Below, piece by piece: positions 27,594 through 38,136 of a DNA stretch of 58,498 nucleotides; within the stretch, counting starts at the first letter, position 1, and each line of letters opens with the position of its first letter. This DNA is from Paracoccaceae bacterium (GTDB lineage Bacteria > Pseudomonadota > Alphaproteobacteria > Rhodobacterales > Rhodobacteraceae). Position numbers and translations under genes: made by a program. The notes under the pieces are model-generated. The model was not told where the DNA came from, ran no database searches, and worked only from the letters and a program-made list of their open reading frames with translations. The stretch covers positions 1 through 58,498 of the forward strand of contig JAPUEK010000067.1 in the NCBI GenBank assembly GCA_027492585.1. The letters are read 5' to 3'.

Positions 27594-27622
27594 TTGACAC
27601 AAACCGGGAACACGGGCAGAAC
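27594..27622 (+). promoter_or_regulatory. lexA promoter region with SOS box
   Basis: A TTGACA at 27594-27599 is followed by GAAC-ACGGGCA-GAAC (27608-27622), the direct-repeat SOS box (GAAC-N7-GAAC) of alphaproteobacteria. It lies 33 bases before the lexA start, so LexA should repress itself. The -10 element is not clear. Confidence 0.8.
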
Positions 27623-27654
27623 ATTGTATCAACACGATGGGGTGAGGGGCCGGG

Positions 27655-28350
27655 ATGCTGACACGCAAACAACTGGAACTGCTGGATTTCATCAAGCAAC
27701 GCATGGACCGGGACGGGGTTCCGCCCTCTTTTGACGAGATGAAGGATGCGCTCGACCTGCGCTCCAAGTCCGGCATCCACCGGCTGATCACGGCGCTGGA
27801 GGAACGCGGCTTCATCCGGCGCCTTGCCCACCGCGCCCGCGCGCTCGAAATCGTGAAGCTGCCGGAGGCGATGGAACGCCCCGGCTTCACGCCCAAGGTG
27901 ATCACGGGCGACAGGAAGGATGCGCCGCCGCCTCCGCGTCAAGCCCTGCCGGTCGAAGGGGTCTATGCGCTCGAACTGCCGGTGATGGGGCGGATCGCCG
28001 CCGGTGTGCCGATCGAGGCGATCAGCCATGTCTCCCATCACGTCGCGGTGCCGGGTTCCATGCTCTCGGGCAAGGGCCAGCACTATGCGCTTGAAGTCAA
28101 AGGCGATTCCATGATCGAGGCCGGGATCAACGATGGCGATGTGGTGGTAATCCGCGAACAGCAATCGGCGGAGAATGGCGATATCGTCGTGGCGCTGGTC
28201 GAGGATCACGAGGCGACGCTGAAACGCTTCCGCCGCAAGGGCAACATGATCGCGCTCGAGGCGGCGAACCCCGCCTATGAGACGCGGGTTTTCCCCGATC
28301 ACATGGTCAAGGTGCAGGGTCGCCTCGTCGGCCTGATCCGCAGCTATTGA
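27655..28350 (+). CDS. lexA: LexA repressor
   Basis: A 231-residue self-cleaving repressor of the SOS response. The winged helix-turn-helix covers about 1-65 ([20 protein letters not shown]). After a Pro-rich linker comes the autoprotease domain with the Ala116-Gly117 cleavage site (GRIAAGVP), Ser152 (GDSMIEAG) and Lys190. All residues needed for RecA-stimulated cleavage are present. The SOS box upstream marks autoregulation. Confidence 0.97.
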   Translation: MLTRKQLELLDFIKQRMDRDGVPPSFDEMKDALDLRSKSGIHRLITALEERGFIRRLAHRARALEIVKLPEAMERPGFTPKVITGDRKDAPPPPRQALPVEGVYALELPVMGRIAAGVPIEAISHVSHHVAVPGSMLSGKGQHYALEVKGDSMIEAGINDGDVVVIREQQSAENGDIVVALVEDHEATLKRFRRKGNMIALEAANPAYETRVFPDHMVKVQGRLVGLIRSY

Positions 28351-28571
28351 GCGGCTGACAGGTGGCTCGCCCTTCAGCATATGCTCCCTGATCGGGTGCT
28401 GAGAGGGGGATCGTTGACGCTGTAAGGTTGACGCTCTCGGTCGTCCTGTCGTGACAATGGCTCAGGTCATACCTTTGGCCCTGCTTTCCATCGAGGGAAC
28501 CCTGCCTTCCATAGCGGATCTCCCCGCTGCGCGCCGCATTCCGGGGAGCATTTTCGGAGACAGCAGGCCAG

Positions 28572-30839
28572 TCATGGCCCCGGCCGGGGAGAGAGGGTTG
28601 CAGACCCACCTCCGGCTTGATGCCCAGACGCACGGAGACCGGGCAATTTTTCGGACCTGCTCTCCCTCGCTTGCGCCGCGTCTTCGACGACCACTTCCGG
28701 CGCGTGCGGTCCATCTCCGGCCCTCTGCGGCGCTTGTATCGTGACGCCGCTTGGCTGCGACGCGAAAAGCACCTGATCCGCCCGAATGGGCCGCGCCCCG
28801 GTCCAGACCCGCTGCACGCCGCGCACCGGAACCATCCGCAATCCGCCGCCCTTGGGCCAGAAGGCCAGGGCGCCGCTCTCTGCAAGGCTTCGTCTGTCGA
28901 TAAGCAGGCAGCCCGGCGGCGGGCTCTCCGGCGGATCGACCGCTGCGGCCAGCACGACGAGATCCGCCGCCGCGCAGGCTGCGTCGAGTCCGGCCAGAGC
29001 ATTCTTCCCGCTCAGCATCACGCCGCGCAGCCCCGCAACCTCGAAGCGCCGGGCGCCTAGCGGCCCCTCGAAACCGGGCCGCGCCGCTGCCACCTCCTGC
29101 GTGGCCAGATCGCCGTCCTTTTCGAGCCAGACCTCCGCCGCGAAACCCGCGCCGCGGGGGGAGGAGAGCGCCCGTCCCTCCGCCCCGAGCAGGCCCGCGA
29201 GCCGCCCATCGGAACTGATCAGCAGCAAGGGCCGCTCCGTCGCCAGCCAGAGGGCCAGCCCCGCCCCGAGCGGCACCAGCGCCAGAAACCGGCCGCGCCC
29301 TTGCCAGAGCACCCCGCCGATCCCCGCCAGCGTGATCAGCGGGATCACGGCGGGATGGGGGGCCAGAACCGGCGTCACGGCCCCGTCCAGCCCCGCAACC
29401 CAATGGGCAACAAGGAGAATCCATTGCGCCGCCAGCCCCATGACCCAGAGCGCCGGCCCCGCAAGCCCGACCGGCGCCAGAAGGGCCGCCACCGCCCCCG
29501 CCGCCATCAGCAGCGACATGACCGGCACCGTCAGCAGATTGGCCAGGAGGCCGTAATCGGTGAAGCGGTTGAAATAGGCCGCCGAATAGGGCGCCGTCGC
29601 CGCCCCGGCCAGAACCGAAGAAAAGACCAGCGTGAACAGAGGCATGAGCCAGCGCGGCCAGTGTCCGGCCATCACCTTTCGGTCAAGCGCACCGAAGCCC
29701 GCGATCAGCACCACCGTCGCCGCGAAGGAAAGCTGGAACCCCGGCTCCAGCAGGCTTTCGGGCTGCCAAAGAAGCAACACCAGCCCGGCGACCGCCACGC
29801 TCCGCAGGGTCAGCGCCCGACGATCGAACAGCACCGCACCAAGCATCACCGAGACCATGACGAAGGCACGCTCCGTCGCCACATTGGCGCCCGAGAGCAG
29901 CAGATAGAAAAGCGCCACCCCGAAGGCCGCGACCGCCGCCAGCTTCTTCGCATTGACCCGCAGCGCCAGGGGCGGCACCAGAGCCAGCCCGTAGCGCAGG
30001 AGGACGAAGACGAAGCCGGTCAGGAAGGCCATGTTCATTCCTGAAATCGCCAGCAGATGCGACAGGTTGGAATCGCGCAGCGCCTCCACCGTGTCGCGGC
30101 TGATGCCGGAGCGGTCGCCGGTCATGGCCCCCGAGGCAAAGGCCCCCGCATCGCCCGGCACCGCCGCCATGATCGCCCGCGACATGGCGGTGCGGAGCCG
30201 GTTGATCGCCTGCTCCCCCGGCTCCGGCTCCGCCCAGAGGACATAGGGGTTGCGGGTATAGCCGACCGCACCCAGCCCGTCGAACCAGGCCATGCGGCGG
30301 AAATCGAAGCCCCCCGGCTCCACCGGCCCATCCGGCGCGGCAAGGCGGGCGGTGACCAGCACCACCTGGCCCGGCTCGGGCGGCAGCGCCTGCCCCTGAA
30401 GGCTGATCCGCACCAGATGCGGGGTGCTGGCCGGCGCCACATCCTCCAGCACCACGCGGTCGAGGGTCAGACGCAGGGCGTCGGACTGGGAACGGTCGAT
30501 CTCCACCACCCTGCCCTGCACTGGCCCGTAATAGGCGAAGGTCAGGGTCGGGGCCGCCACGACCAGCACCCTCAGCCCGCAGGCGAGCCCCCCCGCCGCC
30601 ATGGCACCAAGGGCAAGCGCAGGCGCATGGAGGACCTCCGGCCCCCAAAGCCGCAGCGCGCCCGTCCCCGCCAGAGCCGCCGCAAGCGACAGATAAGCCC
30701 CCCGCCCCGGCTCGAACGGCAGCGCGAACCACAGGCCGATCCCCGCCCCGAGGAAGACGGCAAGCCAGGGAAAGAGCCGGCCCCGCGCCTCCACCAGAGC
30801 CAGAAGCGGCCAGAGAAGAGCCGCGCGCACCCCCGCCAC
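28572..30839 (-). CDS. ComEC/Rec2 family DNA uptake protein
   Basis: A 755-residue inner membrane protein with many hydrophobic segments. It carries the ComEC competence domain ([21 protein letters not shown], then [19 protein letters not shown]), followed by a C-terminal part with only faint resemblance to the metallo-beta-lactamase-like domain of longer members. ComEC forms the channel that passes single-stranded DNA into the cytoplasm. No other competence gene is near. It is convergent with lexA (221 bases between) and divergent from gltX. Confidence 0.88.
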   Translation of the reverse strand: MAGVRAALLWPLLALVEARGRLFPWLAVFLGAGIGLWFALPFEPGRGAYLSLAAALAGTGALRLWGPEVLHAPALALGAMAAGGLACGLRVLVVAAPTLTFAYYGPVQGRVVEIDRSQSDALRLTLDRVVLEDVAPASTPHLVRISLQGQALPPEPGQVVLVTARLAAPDGPVEPGGFDFRRMAWFDGLGAVGYTRNPYVLWAEPEPGEQAINRLRTAMSRAIMAAVPGDAGAFASGAMTGDRSGISRDTVEALRDSNLSHLLAISGMNMAFLTGFVFVLLRYGLALVPPLALRVNAKKLAAVAAFGVALFYLLLSGANVATERAFVMVSVMLGAVLFDRRALTLRSVAVAGLVLLLWQPESLLEPGFQLSFAATVVLIAGFGALDRKVMAGHWPRWLMPLFTLVFSSVLAGAATAPYSAAYFNRFTDYGLLANLLTVPVMSLLMAAGAVAALLAPVGLAGPALWVMGLAAQWILLVAHWVAGLDGAVTPVLAPHPAVIPLITLAGIGGVLWQGRGRFLALVPLGAGLALWLATERPLLLISSDGRLAGLLGAEGRALSSPRGAGFAAEVWLEKDGDLATQEVAAARPGFEGPLGARRFEVAGLRGVMLSGKNALAGLDAACAAADLVVLAAAVDPPESPPPGCLLIDRRSLAESGALAFWPKGGGLRMVPVRGVQRVWTGARPIRADQVLFASQPSGVTIQAPQRAGDGPHAPEVVVEDAAQARESRSEKLPGLRASGHQAGGGSATLSPRPGP

Positions 30840-30916
30840 CTTGTTTCCCGCCCCGCGATTGCCTAATGCTGCGCCTCGATCCTAGCCCTGTCCTGGTTTC
30901 CGAAAGGTTAATGCCG

Positions 30917-32329
30917 ATGACCCGCCCCGCCCGTCCCGTCGTCACGCGCTTTGCCCCCTCGCCGACCGGATACCTCCATATCGGCGGCGGCCGCACGGCG
31001 CTCTTCAACTGGCTTTACGCACGCGGGCGCGGGGGGAAGTTCCTGCTGCGGATCGAGGATACGGACCGCGAACGCTCCACCCCCGAGGCGACGGCGGCGA
31101 TCCTCAAGGGGCTGACGTGGCTCGGTCTCGACTGGGACGGAGAGGTGGTCAGCCAGTTCGACCGCAAGGACCGCCATGCCGAGGTCGCCCATGAGATGCT
31201 GGCGCGCGGCACCGCCTACAAATGCTTTTCCACTGCCGAGGAAATCGCCGCCTTCCGCGCCGAGGCCGAGGCGAAGGGTGCCTCCTATGCCGTCTTCCAG
31301 AGCCCCTGGCGCGGCGCCGATCCCGCGACCTACCCGGATGCGCCCTATGTGGTGCGGATGCTCGCCCCGCGCAGCGGCGAGACGCTGATCGAGGATCAGG
31401 TGCAGGGCCGCGTCACCATCCGCAACGAGACGCTGGATGACATGATCGTGTTACGCTCCGATGGCACACCGACATACATGCTGGCCGTGGTGGTGGACGA
31501 TCACGACATGGGCGTGACCCATGTGATCCGGGGGGACGATCACCTCAACAACGCCGCGCGTCAGCAGATGGTCTATGATGCGATGGGGTGGGAAGTGCCG
31601 ATCTGGGCGCATATCCCGCTCATCCACGGGCCGGATGGGAAGAAGCTGTCGAAGCGCCACGGCGCGACCGGGGTGGAGGAGTATCAGGCCATGGGTTATC
31701 CCGCCGCCGGGATGCGGAACTACCTGACCCGGCTCGGCTGGGCGCATGGCGATGCGGAGATCTTCACCTCGGAAGAGGCGATGAAGATGTTCGATCTTTC
31801 GGGAATCGGCCGGGCTCCGGCGCGGCTCGATTTCAAGAAGCTGGAAAACACCTGCGGTCATCACATGGCCATGGGCGGGGATGCTGCGCTGCTGCATGAG
31901 CTGGAGGGCTATCTGGCCGCCGCCGGCAAGCCTGCCCTGACCGCCCCGCAACGCGACCTGATGATCCTCGCCATGCCCGTGGTGAAGAAATCCGCGAAGA
32001 CATTCCCGGAACTTCTTGAAAAGGCTCATTTTGCGCTGACATCGCGGCCCGTTGCCGCCGATGAGGCCTCGGCGAAATCCCTTGATACGGTATCCCGTGG
32101 TATACTGAAATCATTGACGCCGCGCCTGCGAAATGTTAGCTGGACAAAGGAGGCGCTTGAGCCGATCCTGACCGATGTTGCTGCTGCAAACGGACTGGGT
32201 TTCGGCAAGCTCGCAGCGCCACTCCGCGCGGCTCTGGCCGGGCGGAGCGCCACGCCAAGCGTCTATGACATGATGCTGGTCATCGGTCAGGACGAGACGA
32301 TCGCCCGGCTTGAGGATGCGGCGGCCTGA
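30917..32329 (+). CDS. gltX: Glutamyl-tRNA synthetase
   Basis: A 470-residue class I synthetase that charges tRNA-Glu. It has the signature [13 protein letters not shown] (HIGH motif), [14 protein letters not shown] and the KLSKRHG loop (KMSKS motif). I start at ATG 30917 since AAAGG lies nine bases upstream; an ATG two codons earlier is too close to it. It is divergent from comEC, with a short shared control region. Confidence 0.96.
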   Translation: MTRPARPVVTRFAPSPTGYLHIGGGRTALFNWLYARGRGGKFLLRIEDTDRERSTPEATAAILKGLTWLGLDWDGEVVSQFDRKDRHAEVAHEMLARGTAYKCFSTAEEIAAFRAEAEAKGASYAVFQSPWRGADPATYPDAPYVVRMLAPRSGETLIEDQVQGRVTIRNETLDDMIVLRSDGTPTYMLAVVVDDHDMGVTHVIRGDDHLNNAARQQMVYDAMGWEVPIWAHIPLIHGPDGKKLSKRHGATGVEEYQAMGYPAAGMRNYLTRLGWAHGDAEIFTSEEAMKMFDLSGIGRAPARLDFKKLENTCGHHMAMGGDAALLHELEGYLAAAGKPALTAPQRDLMILAMPVVKKSAKTFPELLEKAHFALTSRPVAADEASAKSLDTVSRGILKSLTPRLRNVSWTKEALEPILTDVAAANGLGFGKLAAPLRAALAGRSATPSVYDMMLVIGQDETIARLEDAAA

Positions 32330-32412
32330 CCGCCTCTCCCCTGCCGGACCACCACAGAGCCCGCCCCCCCTCGCCCAAGGGGAGCGGACGCCATGATCCG
32401 GGGGATTGAGAG

Positions 32413-33708
32413 ATGGCCGAACCGACCAAGACCGCAACGCTGAACCTGAACGGCACCGCCTATGAGCTGCCGATCCACTCGCCGACCCTCGGGCCGGATG
32501 TCGTCGATATCCGCAAGCTCTATGCCGATGCCGATGTCTTCACCTTCGACCCCGGCTTCACCTCGACCGCCGCCTGCGAAAGTGCGATCACCTATATCGA
32601 CGGCGACAAGGGCGAGCTTCTGCACCGCGGCTATCCGATCGAGCAGCTCGCCAAGCAATCCTCCCATCTCGAAGTCTGCTACCTGCTGCTTTACGGTGAA
32701 CTGCCGACGCAGGCGCAACTGACCGATTTCACCGGCCGCGTGACCCGTCACACCATGGTGCATGAGCAGATGCACCAGTTCTTCCGCGGCTTCCGCCGGG
32801 ACGCGCATCCGATGGCCACCATGGTCGGCGTCGTCGGCGCCATGTCGGCCTTCTACCATGACAGCCTCGACATCACCGACCCGTGGCACCGCGAGGTCTC
32901 GGCGATCCGCATGATCGCCAAGCTGCCGACCATCGCCGCCATGGCCTACAAATATTCGGTGGGCCAGCCCTTCGTCTATCCGAAGAATTCCTTCTCCTAT
33001 GCCGGCAACTTCCTGAATATGTGCTTCGCGGTTCCGGCGGAGGACTATGTGGTCAATCCGATCCTGGAAAAGGCCATGGACCGGATCATGATGCTTCATG
33101 CCGACCATGAGCAGAATGCGTCCACCTCGACCGTGCGTCTGGCGGGGTCCTCGGGGGCGAATCCCTTCGCCTGCATCGCGGCGGGGATCGCCTGCCTCTG
33201 GGGACCTGCCCATGGCGGCGCCAACCAGGCCTGCCTCGAAATGCTGCGCGAAATCGGCACGGTGGACCGCATCCCGGAATTCATCGCCAAGGCGAAGGAC
33301 AAGAATTCCGGCTTCCGCCTGATGGGCTTCGGTCACCGGGTCTACAAGAACTTCGACCCGCGCGCCAAGGTGATGAAGGAAAGCGCGGACGAGGTGCTGG
33401 AGCTGCTCGGCGTCCACAACAACCCGCTGTTGCAGGTCGCCAAGGAGCTGGAGCGCATCGCGCTTGAGGACGAGTATTTCGTCTCCAAGAAGCTTTACCC
33501 GAACGTGGACTTCTATTCGGGCATCATTCTGGAGGCCATGGGCTTCCCGACCTCGATGTTCACCCCGATCTTTGCGATTTCCCGCACCGTGGGCTGGATC
33601 AGCCAGTGGAAGGAAATGATCGCCGAGAAGAACCAGAAGATCGGGCGCCCGCGCCAGCTTTACATCGGCCCGGCGCAGCGTGATTTCGTCGATATCCGGC
33701 ATCGCTGA
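32413..33708 (+). CDS. gltA: Citrate synthase (type II, hexameric)
   Basis: A 431-residue enzyme that condenses acetyl-CoA with oxaloacetate in the TCA cycle. The N-terminal beta-rich part matches the Gram-negative, NADH-sensitive type. Catalytic residues lie in [15 protein letters not shown] (His), [15 protein letters not shown] (His) and the C-terminal PNVDFYSGI (Asp). It follows gltX by 83 bases and ends at a strong terminator. Confidence 0.97.
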   Translation: MAEPTKTATLNLNGTAYELPIHSPTLGPDVVDIRKLYADADVFTFDPGFTSTAACESAITYIDGDKGELLHRGYPIEQLAKQSSHLEVCYLLLYGELPTQAQLTDFTGRVTRHTMVHEQMHQFFRGFRRDAHPMATMVGVVGAMSAFYHDSLDITDPWHREVSAIRMIAKLPTIAAMAYKYSVGQPFVYPKNSFSYAGNFLNMCFAVPAEDYVVNPILEKAMDRIMMLHADHEQNASTSTVRLAGSSGANPFACIAAGIACLWGPAHGGANQACLEMLREIGTVDRIPEFIAKAKDKNSGFRLMGFGHRVYKNFDPRAKVMKESADEVLELLGVHNNPLLQVAKELERIALEDEYFVSKKLYPNVDFYSGIILEAMGFPTSMFTPIFAISRTVGWISQWKEMIAEKNQKIGRPRQLYIGPAQRDFVDIRHR

Positions 33709-33730
33709 GACGTTCGGAACCCGTGTTCGG

Positions 33731-33759
33731 GGGCGGCCTTCGGGCCGTCCTTTGCTTTT
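33731..33759 (+). terminator. Intrinsic terminator after gltA
   Basis: GGGCGGCC (33731-33738) and GGCCGTCC (33743-33750) pair with one G-U, capped by a TTCG tetraloop and followed by TTTGCTTTT. It begins 22 bases after the gltA stop. Confidence 0.75.
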
Positions 33760-33824
33760 CACCGGCCGCGTGGCAGAAGGGATCACCCTTCGGAACCCGC
33801 CGGAAAACCGCCCGGAAAGCTGCA

Positions 33825-34553
33825 ATGACCACCCGCCGCCCCCGTCTTCTGGCCCTGGACATCGCCCGCAGCACGGCGCTGCTCGGCATGGCCTGTTACC
33901 ACTTCACCTTCGATCTGCAGATGTTCGGCCTCGTGCCGGAAGGATTTGCGGTCAGCGGCTGGCTTTACTGGATGGCGCGGGTGATCGCGTCGAGCTTCCT
34001 CGGCATGGTGGGGATCGGCCTCTGGCTCGCCCATGGGCAGGGGATGAACTGGCCCGGCTACTGGCGGCGGCTGGCCAAGGTAGCGGCGGCGGCGGCTCTG
34101 GTGACCATCGGCACGCGGATCGCCCTGCCGGACTACTACATCTTCTTCGGCATCCTGCATTGCATCGTGGTGACGAGCCTGCTGGCCCTGCCCTTCCTGC
34201 GCCTGCCGGCCCTTGTTACGCTCGCGGCGGGGGGGGCGGTGATCTGGGCCTCCTATGTCTTCCCCGATCCGGCCTTCAACGGGCCGATGATCCGCTTTCT
34301 CGGCCTGCATACGGAGCCGACGATGACGGTGGATTTCGAGCCGCTGCTGCCGTGGTTCGCGCCGGTGCTGATCGGGCTCGGCCTTGCGCGGCTGCTTGAT
34401 GGCTTCGGCTTCTGGGAGACACTCGGCCGCTGGCCCGCAACGCCCCTGCGCCGCACCCTCGCCTGGCCGGGGCAGCACAGCCTGATCGTCTACCTGATCC
34501 ATCAGCCGGTGCTGTTCGGCGCGGTCTGGTGCTATGCGGAGTTCTTCCGCTAG
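33825..34553 (+). CDS. DUF1624 (heparan-alpha-glucosaminide N-acetyltransferase-like) membrane protein
   Basis: A 242-residue membrane protein with about seven hydrophobic segments. The start LLALDIARSTALLGMACYHFTFD is the DUF1624 signature; DYYIFFGILHCIVV follows, and the end has HSLIVYLIHQPVLFG. Relatives transfer acyl groups across membranes, but the role in bacteria is not settled. I start at ATG 33825 after the terminator; the frame is open further up through the terminator hairpin. Confidence 0.85.
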   Translation: MTTRRPRLLALDIARSTALLGMACYHFTFDLQMFGLVPEGFAVSGWLYWMARVIASSFLGMVGIGLWLAHGQGMNWPGYWRRLAKVAAAAALVTIGTRIALPDYYIFFGILHCIVVTSLLALPFLRLPALVTLAAGGAVIWASYVFPDPAFNGPMIRFLGLHTEPTMTVDFEPLLPWFAPVLIGLGLARLLDGFGFWETLGRWPATPLRRTLAWPGQHSLIVYLIHQPVLFGAVWCYAEFFR

Positions 34554-34606
34554 GCGGCGATCGGGAAGCCTCGGGTTTTCCCGCCGCTCCTTGCCCGCCC
34601 GGAGGA

Positions 34607-35491
34607 TCAGCCCTTGGGCTGAACCCGCCCGTCCATGGTTCCGACCGCCCGATATGTCTCCGGCCGGCGGTCGCGGAACAGGCCCCAGCCCGCCCTCATC
34701 GCCGCGATTTCCTCAAGGTCGAAGCGCGCGGTCAGCACGGCCTCCGCCTCCCGCCCTGCCTTTGCCACCACCTGCCCGGAGGGATCGCTGATGAAGGAGG
34801 AGCCGTAGAAGGTCACCTCCCGCCCGCCCGGCGCGATCTCCGTCCCGATGCGGTTGGAAGCCACGACCGGCAGGATATTCGCCGCCGAATGGCCGCGCAT
34901 CACCATCTCCCAATGGGGCTGGCTGTCATAGCCGGGGTTCGGCGGCTCCGAACCGATGGCGGTGGGATAAAGCAGCAGCTCCGCCCCCATCAGCGCCATC
35001 GACCGCGCACATTCCGGGAACCACTGGTCCCAGCAGATCCCGACACCGATCCGCCCGAAAGCCGTCTCCCAGACCCGGTAGCCGGTATCGCCGGGAGAGA
35101 AGTAATACTTCTCCTCATACCCTGGTCCCTGCGGAATATGGCTCTTGCGGTAATTGCCGAGCACCCTGCCATCCGCGTCGATCATCGCCACGGAATTGAA
35201 GAAGGCCTGCCCTGCCCGCTCGAAATAGGAACAGGGCAGCACGACGCCGAGGTCCCGCGCCAGATCGGCGAAGCGTGCGATCAGCGGATGACCTGCCATC
35301 GGCAGGGCAAGCGCGAAATATTCCGGGCGCTCCTCGATGCAGAAATAGGGGGCGGCGAACAGCTCCTGCACCAGCACCACCTGCGCGCCTTGCGCCGCCG
35401 CCTGCCGGACAAGCGCCTCCGCCCGGTCGGCATTGGCGGGCAGATCCCAGCTACAGGCGAATTGCGTGGCAGCGACAGTGACGTGGCGCAT
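34607..35491 (-). CDS. aguB: N-carbamoylputrescine amidase
   Basis: A 294-residue nitrilase-superfamily enzyme that hydrolyses N-carbamoylputrescine to putrescine. The Glu-Lys-Cys triad is in VQELFAAPYF (Glu43), NYRKSHIPQGPGY (Lys) and GVGICWDQWFPECAR (Cys). ATPYF and GYEEKYYFSPGDTGY-like stretches are characteristic of AguB. I start at MRHVTVAATQ with GGGAGGG upstream. With ornithine decarboxylase nearby it suggests two routes to putrescine; no agmatine deiminase is in the window. Confidence 0.92.
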   Translation of the reverse strand: MRHVTVAATQFACSWDLPANADRAEALVRQAAAQGAQVVLVQELFAAPYFCIEERPEYFALALPMAGHPLIARFADLARDLGVVLPCSYFERAGQAFFNSVAMIDADGRVLGNYRKSHIPQGPGYEEKYYFSPGDTGYRVWETAFGRIGVGICWDQWFPECARSMALMGAELLLYPTAIGSEPPNPGYDSQPHWEMVMRGHSAANILPVVASNRIGTEIAPGGREVTFYGSSFISDPSGQVVAKAGREAEAVLTARFDLEEIAAMRAGWGLFRDRRPETYRAVGTMDGRVQPKG

Positions 35492-35556
35492 GGCGGCCCT
35501 CCCGGTTTGACCCGCAGGGTAGGGCAAGCCCTGTCCGGCGCAAGCCCGAAACCGGC

Positions 35557-36528
35557 TCAGAAAAGCCGCGTCAGGGGCCAGGGAACCCAGCTATAGGGCC
35601 GCTGGCCCTCCGCGCTCGGATGCAGACGCTCCGACGGGTCGCGCCCGACGATCCGCGGGCGGCGCAGCAGAAAGATCGCCCCCGCCCCGCGCGCCGTCCC
35701 GACCATCGGGGCCTTGGGATTGCAGGGAAAACGGTCCTGCCAGCCCAGCGGCAGAGCGAGGCCGACGGCCTCCGCCCGCTCCAGCATCCAGACGAGCGGG
35801 ATGTTCGCCAGAGGCCGCGCGGCGGCAAAACTGCCGATCTGCCCGCCGATGTCGCCATGCGCGCCCCGGAACCAGACCTGCTCGACATTGCCTTGCCAGT
35901 CGGGCGGGCAGGTCCACATCACCGGCTCGAAGACGGCGCGGGTTTCATGGAGCGCGATGGCATGGAACCCATGCCGGATGGAGACGCCAAGCTGGTGGTT
36001 GTGGAAGGAATATTGCCGCTCCGTCAGCATCCAGAGAAGCGGCAGCCGCAGGCCGAGCGCCTTGACCGTATCGAAAACCCCAACCATCTCGATGGGCGCA
36101 GCGGCATGGCAATAGGCCGCTGCAAAGGCCCGTGCCGCCGGGCTGCCGGGGTTGGTGCGGTAGTGGCGATAGGCCAGCTCCACCGCCCGCTCCGTCGCCT
36201 CCTCGCGCCTGAGAAGGCCCACCCGGTCGATCACCCCGGCAAGGGAGCGCACCGCATAGGCCCCGCGCGAATAGCCGAAAAGGAAGATCCTGTCCCCCGC
36301 CCGGTAATGGCTGGCCAGCCAGCCATAGGCGCGGCGGATCTGGCGGTTGAGCCCCCTGCCCTGCGCGAGTGCCGGAAGATCGCGCCAGTTCTCCCATTGC
36401 AGGCCCGGCTCGTAATAGATGGTGCGGTTGGGGCGCAAACCGCCCTCGGTCAGCAGCCGGTAGATGAGGCCGACATTGCCCTCCTCCCCCGCGTCCAGCG
36501 AAGAGAGGGTCCCGTCGAGCAGGATCAC
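35557..36528 (-). CDS. DUF2235 alpha/beta-hydrolase domain protein
   Basis: A 323-residue protein starting with GTG (VILLDGTLSSLDAGEEGN). DUF2235 hydrolases include phospholipase effectors of type VI secretion, but many are housekeeping enzymes of unknown substrate. The nucleophile elbow is FGYSRGAYAVRSLAG; FDTVKALGL and WFRGAHGDIGG hold probable Asp and His of the triad. The frame remains open for about 60 codons further up with protein-like content (LLDRLRSWWRGQP) but no ATG, GTG or TTG. An ATG at 36643 lies in another frame and stops after six codons, so a 5' frameshift or sequencing error is possible. No type VI genes are nearby. Confidence 0.8.
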   Translation of the reverse strand: MILLDGTLSSLDAGEEGNVGLIYRLLTEGGLRPNRTIYYEPGLQWENWRDLPALAQGRGLNRQIRRAYGWLASHYRAGDRIFLFGYSRGAYAVRSLAGVIDRVGLLRREEATERAVELAYRHYRTNPGSPAARAFAAAYCHAAAPIEMVGVFDTVKALGLRLPLLWMLTERQYSFHNHQLGVSIRHGFHAIALHETRAVFEPVMWTCPPDWQGNVEQVWFRGAHGDIGGQIGSFAAARPLANIPLVWMLERAEAVGLALPLGWQDRFPCNPKAPMVGTARGAGAIFLLRRPRIVGRDPSERLHPSAEGQRPYSWVPWPLTRLF

Positions 36529-36709
36529 ATGATCGACAGCGCCCCGCTTGCGGCCCGGCTCCGGCGGGGCGGCAGGCTCGGCAAGGGCGGTGGGCTGTCC
36601 CCGCCACCAAGAACGGAGACGGTCAAGAAGCGACGTGGCCCATCCCCCCGAACCGTTCGCCGCTGGGATTCGCCCCTGCCCGCATCGCGCCCCGCCTGTT
36701 TCCTTCCCG

Positions 36710-36750
36710 AAAAACTACGCCCCCGGCGGGATTTGTCCAGCCGGGGGCGT
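36710..36750 (-). terminator. Intrinsic terminator after ornithine decarboxylase
   Basis: On the minus strand ACGCCCCCGGC pairs perfectly with GCCGGGGGCGT across a 12-base loop and is followed by AGTTTTT. It begins 18 bases after the decarboxylase stop codon. Confidence 0.88.
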
Positions 36751-36767
36751 CAGAAAGGGAGAAAGCT

Positions 36768-37913
36768 TCAGACTTTCTGGGAGAGGACCGTCACGAGACC
36801 CAGCTCGCCAAAGCCGTTGAAGCGGCTGTTGGTCACGGTGGAATAGGCGCCCATGCCATGAACCACGACGAAATCGCCCTCGGCGATGTCGGAAGGGAAC
36901 GGCACGTCACCCGGCAGGCGGTCCACGGAATCGCAGGTCGGGCCGAAGCAGATCCGTCCCTTCACCGCCCCGGTGCGGCGGTTGCCCGCGGCATCCAGCA
37001 CTTCGATGCGGTCGATGATGCCGATCTGGCCCAGTTCCATCAGCGAGCCATAGATGCCGTCGTTGAGGAAGACATGCGTGTCGTCGCGCACCGCCTTGAC
37101 CCGCGCGGCCAGCGTGAAGGCATCGCCGCAGAGCGCCCGGCCCGGCTCGCAGACAAGCTGCGGACGCTCTGCCCCGAAGGCCTCGGTCGCCACCCGGTCG
37201 ATGAGCGCGAAGGTCTCGTCGAACTGCGGCACCACGCCATTGGCCCGGTGCGAGGGGAAGCCGCCGCCGACGTTCAGCCGCGCGATCCTGACGCCCGCGT
37301 CACGGGCGATCCCGGCCGCAGCGACGATATAGCTGCCCCAGGCGTTCGGATCGGTGCATTGGGTGCCGGGGTGGAAGGTGATCGAGGGGATGAAGCCCGC
37401 CTCGGCCACGGTTTTCAGAAGCTCCACCGCCACTTCGGTCGTGGCGCCGAACTTGGCGCCGAAGTTGTAGGCGGCGCCCGACACCGGCAGCTTGAAACGC
37501 ACGGAAATCTCGCAGCCCTCGGCCGGAACCAGCTCGATCAGCTTGGCAAGCTCGGAACGGCTGTCCACCGAATAGGATTTCACCGCGCGGGAGACGGCAT
37601 GGGCGATCTCGGCGCGCGACCGCACCGGGTTGTTGTAATGGATGGCGGCATCCGGATCGAGGCGGCGGATCAGGTCGATCTCGAAGGGCGAGGCGCAGTC
37701 GAAGCCCTTCACACCGGCGGCGATCAGGTTCTCGACCACCTCCTCACCGGGGTTCGACTTCACCGCATAGGTCACAAACCCCGGAAATCCCGAAAGGAAT
37801 TTCTGCGCGACCGATTGCACCGCCGAGGGCGCAAAGAACAGCACCGGATTTTCCGGCTGCTGATTTTTCAGGAATTCGGTCGGATTGGTCCAGATCGTTT
37901 TGGACAGTCCCAT
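36768..37913 (-). CDS. Ornithine decarboxylase, fold-type III (eukaryotic-like)
   Basis: A 381-residue PLP enzyme that turns ornithine into putrescine. The Schiff-base Lys52 lies in TYAVKSNPGEEVV. The glycine-rich phosphate loop is LNVGGGFPSHR, and CEPGRAL and FGPTCDSVDRLPGDV (active-site Cys) complete the family pattern. Related enzymes can also use lysine. I start at MGLSKTIWTN (37913), where AAAGGA lies eight bases upstream. A structured leader precedes it, and a divergent Lrp-type regulator lies upstream. Confidence 0.92.
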   Translation of the reverse strand: MGLSKTIWTNPTEFLKNQQPENPVLFFAPSAVQSVAQKFLSGFPGFVTYAVKSNPGEEVVENLIAAGVKGFDCASPFEIDLIRRLDPDAAIHYNNPVRSRAEIAHAVSRAVKSYSVDSRSELAKLIELVPAEGCEISVRFKLPVSGAAYNFGAKFGATTEVAVELLKTVAEAGFIPSITFHPGTQCTDPNAWGSYIVAAAGIARDAGVRIARLNVGGGFPSHRANGVVPQFDETFALIDRVATEAFGAERPQLVCEPGRALCGDAFTLAARVKAVRDDTHVFLNDGIYGSLMELGQIGIIDRIEVLDAAGNRRTGAVKGRICFGPTCDSVDRLPGDVPFPSDIAEGDFVVVHGMGAYSTVTNSRFNGFGELGLVTVLSQKV

Positions 37914-37924
37914 CGGCGTGATCC

Positions 37925-38060
37925 TTTCTGCCAACAAGATGCAAGTCCTTTCCCGTTGCCCCAAATGACTTTGGATCGGGCCAGCACCTGCGAGGTTTTT
38001 CCAACCAGGCCAGGTGCGTATGAGCCGCCCTTTTCCTGCAACTAAGGATGCCGCATATGG
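37925..38060 (-). promoter_or_regulatory. Structured 5' leader of ornithine decarboxylase (possible speF-type element)
   Basis: The leader contains a stem of GCACCTG with CAGGTGC (37983-38017 region), nested with GGTT/AACC around TTTCC. A speF RNA motif is known upstream of ornithine decarboxylase genes in alphaproteobacteria, so this position fits, but I cannot match the covariance model by eye. The rest of the leader is AT-richer than the genome. Confidence 0.4.
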
Positions 38061-38118
38061 GTGACATCTTCACCGAACAAAACTATATAATCGCCGTGAA
38101 TCATCGTCAAAATGACGA
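38061..38118 (+). promoter_or_regulatory. Promoter and dyad before the Lrp-type regulator
   Basis: GTGACA (38061-38066) and TATAAT (38086-38091), 19 bases apart, can serve as promoter. The dyad TCGTCA-AAA-TGACGA (38104-38118) lies 18 bases before the regulator start and may be its own operator. The spacing is longer than optimal, so confidence is modest. Confidence 0.4.
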
Positions 38119-38136
38119 AATTGGGAAACATATTGC

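Noticed and set aside
35557-36528. Type VI secretion effector assignment for the DUF2235 protein
   Set aside because: The domain occurs in such effectors, but there is no VgrG, Hcp, PAAR or immunity gene nearby.
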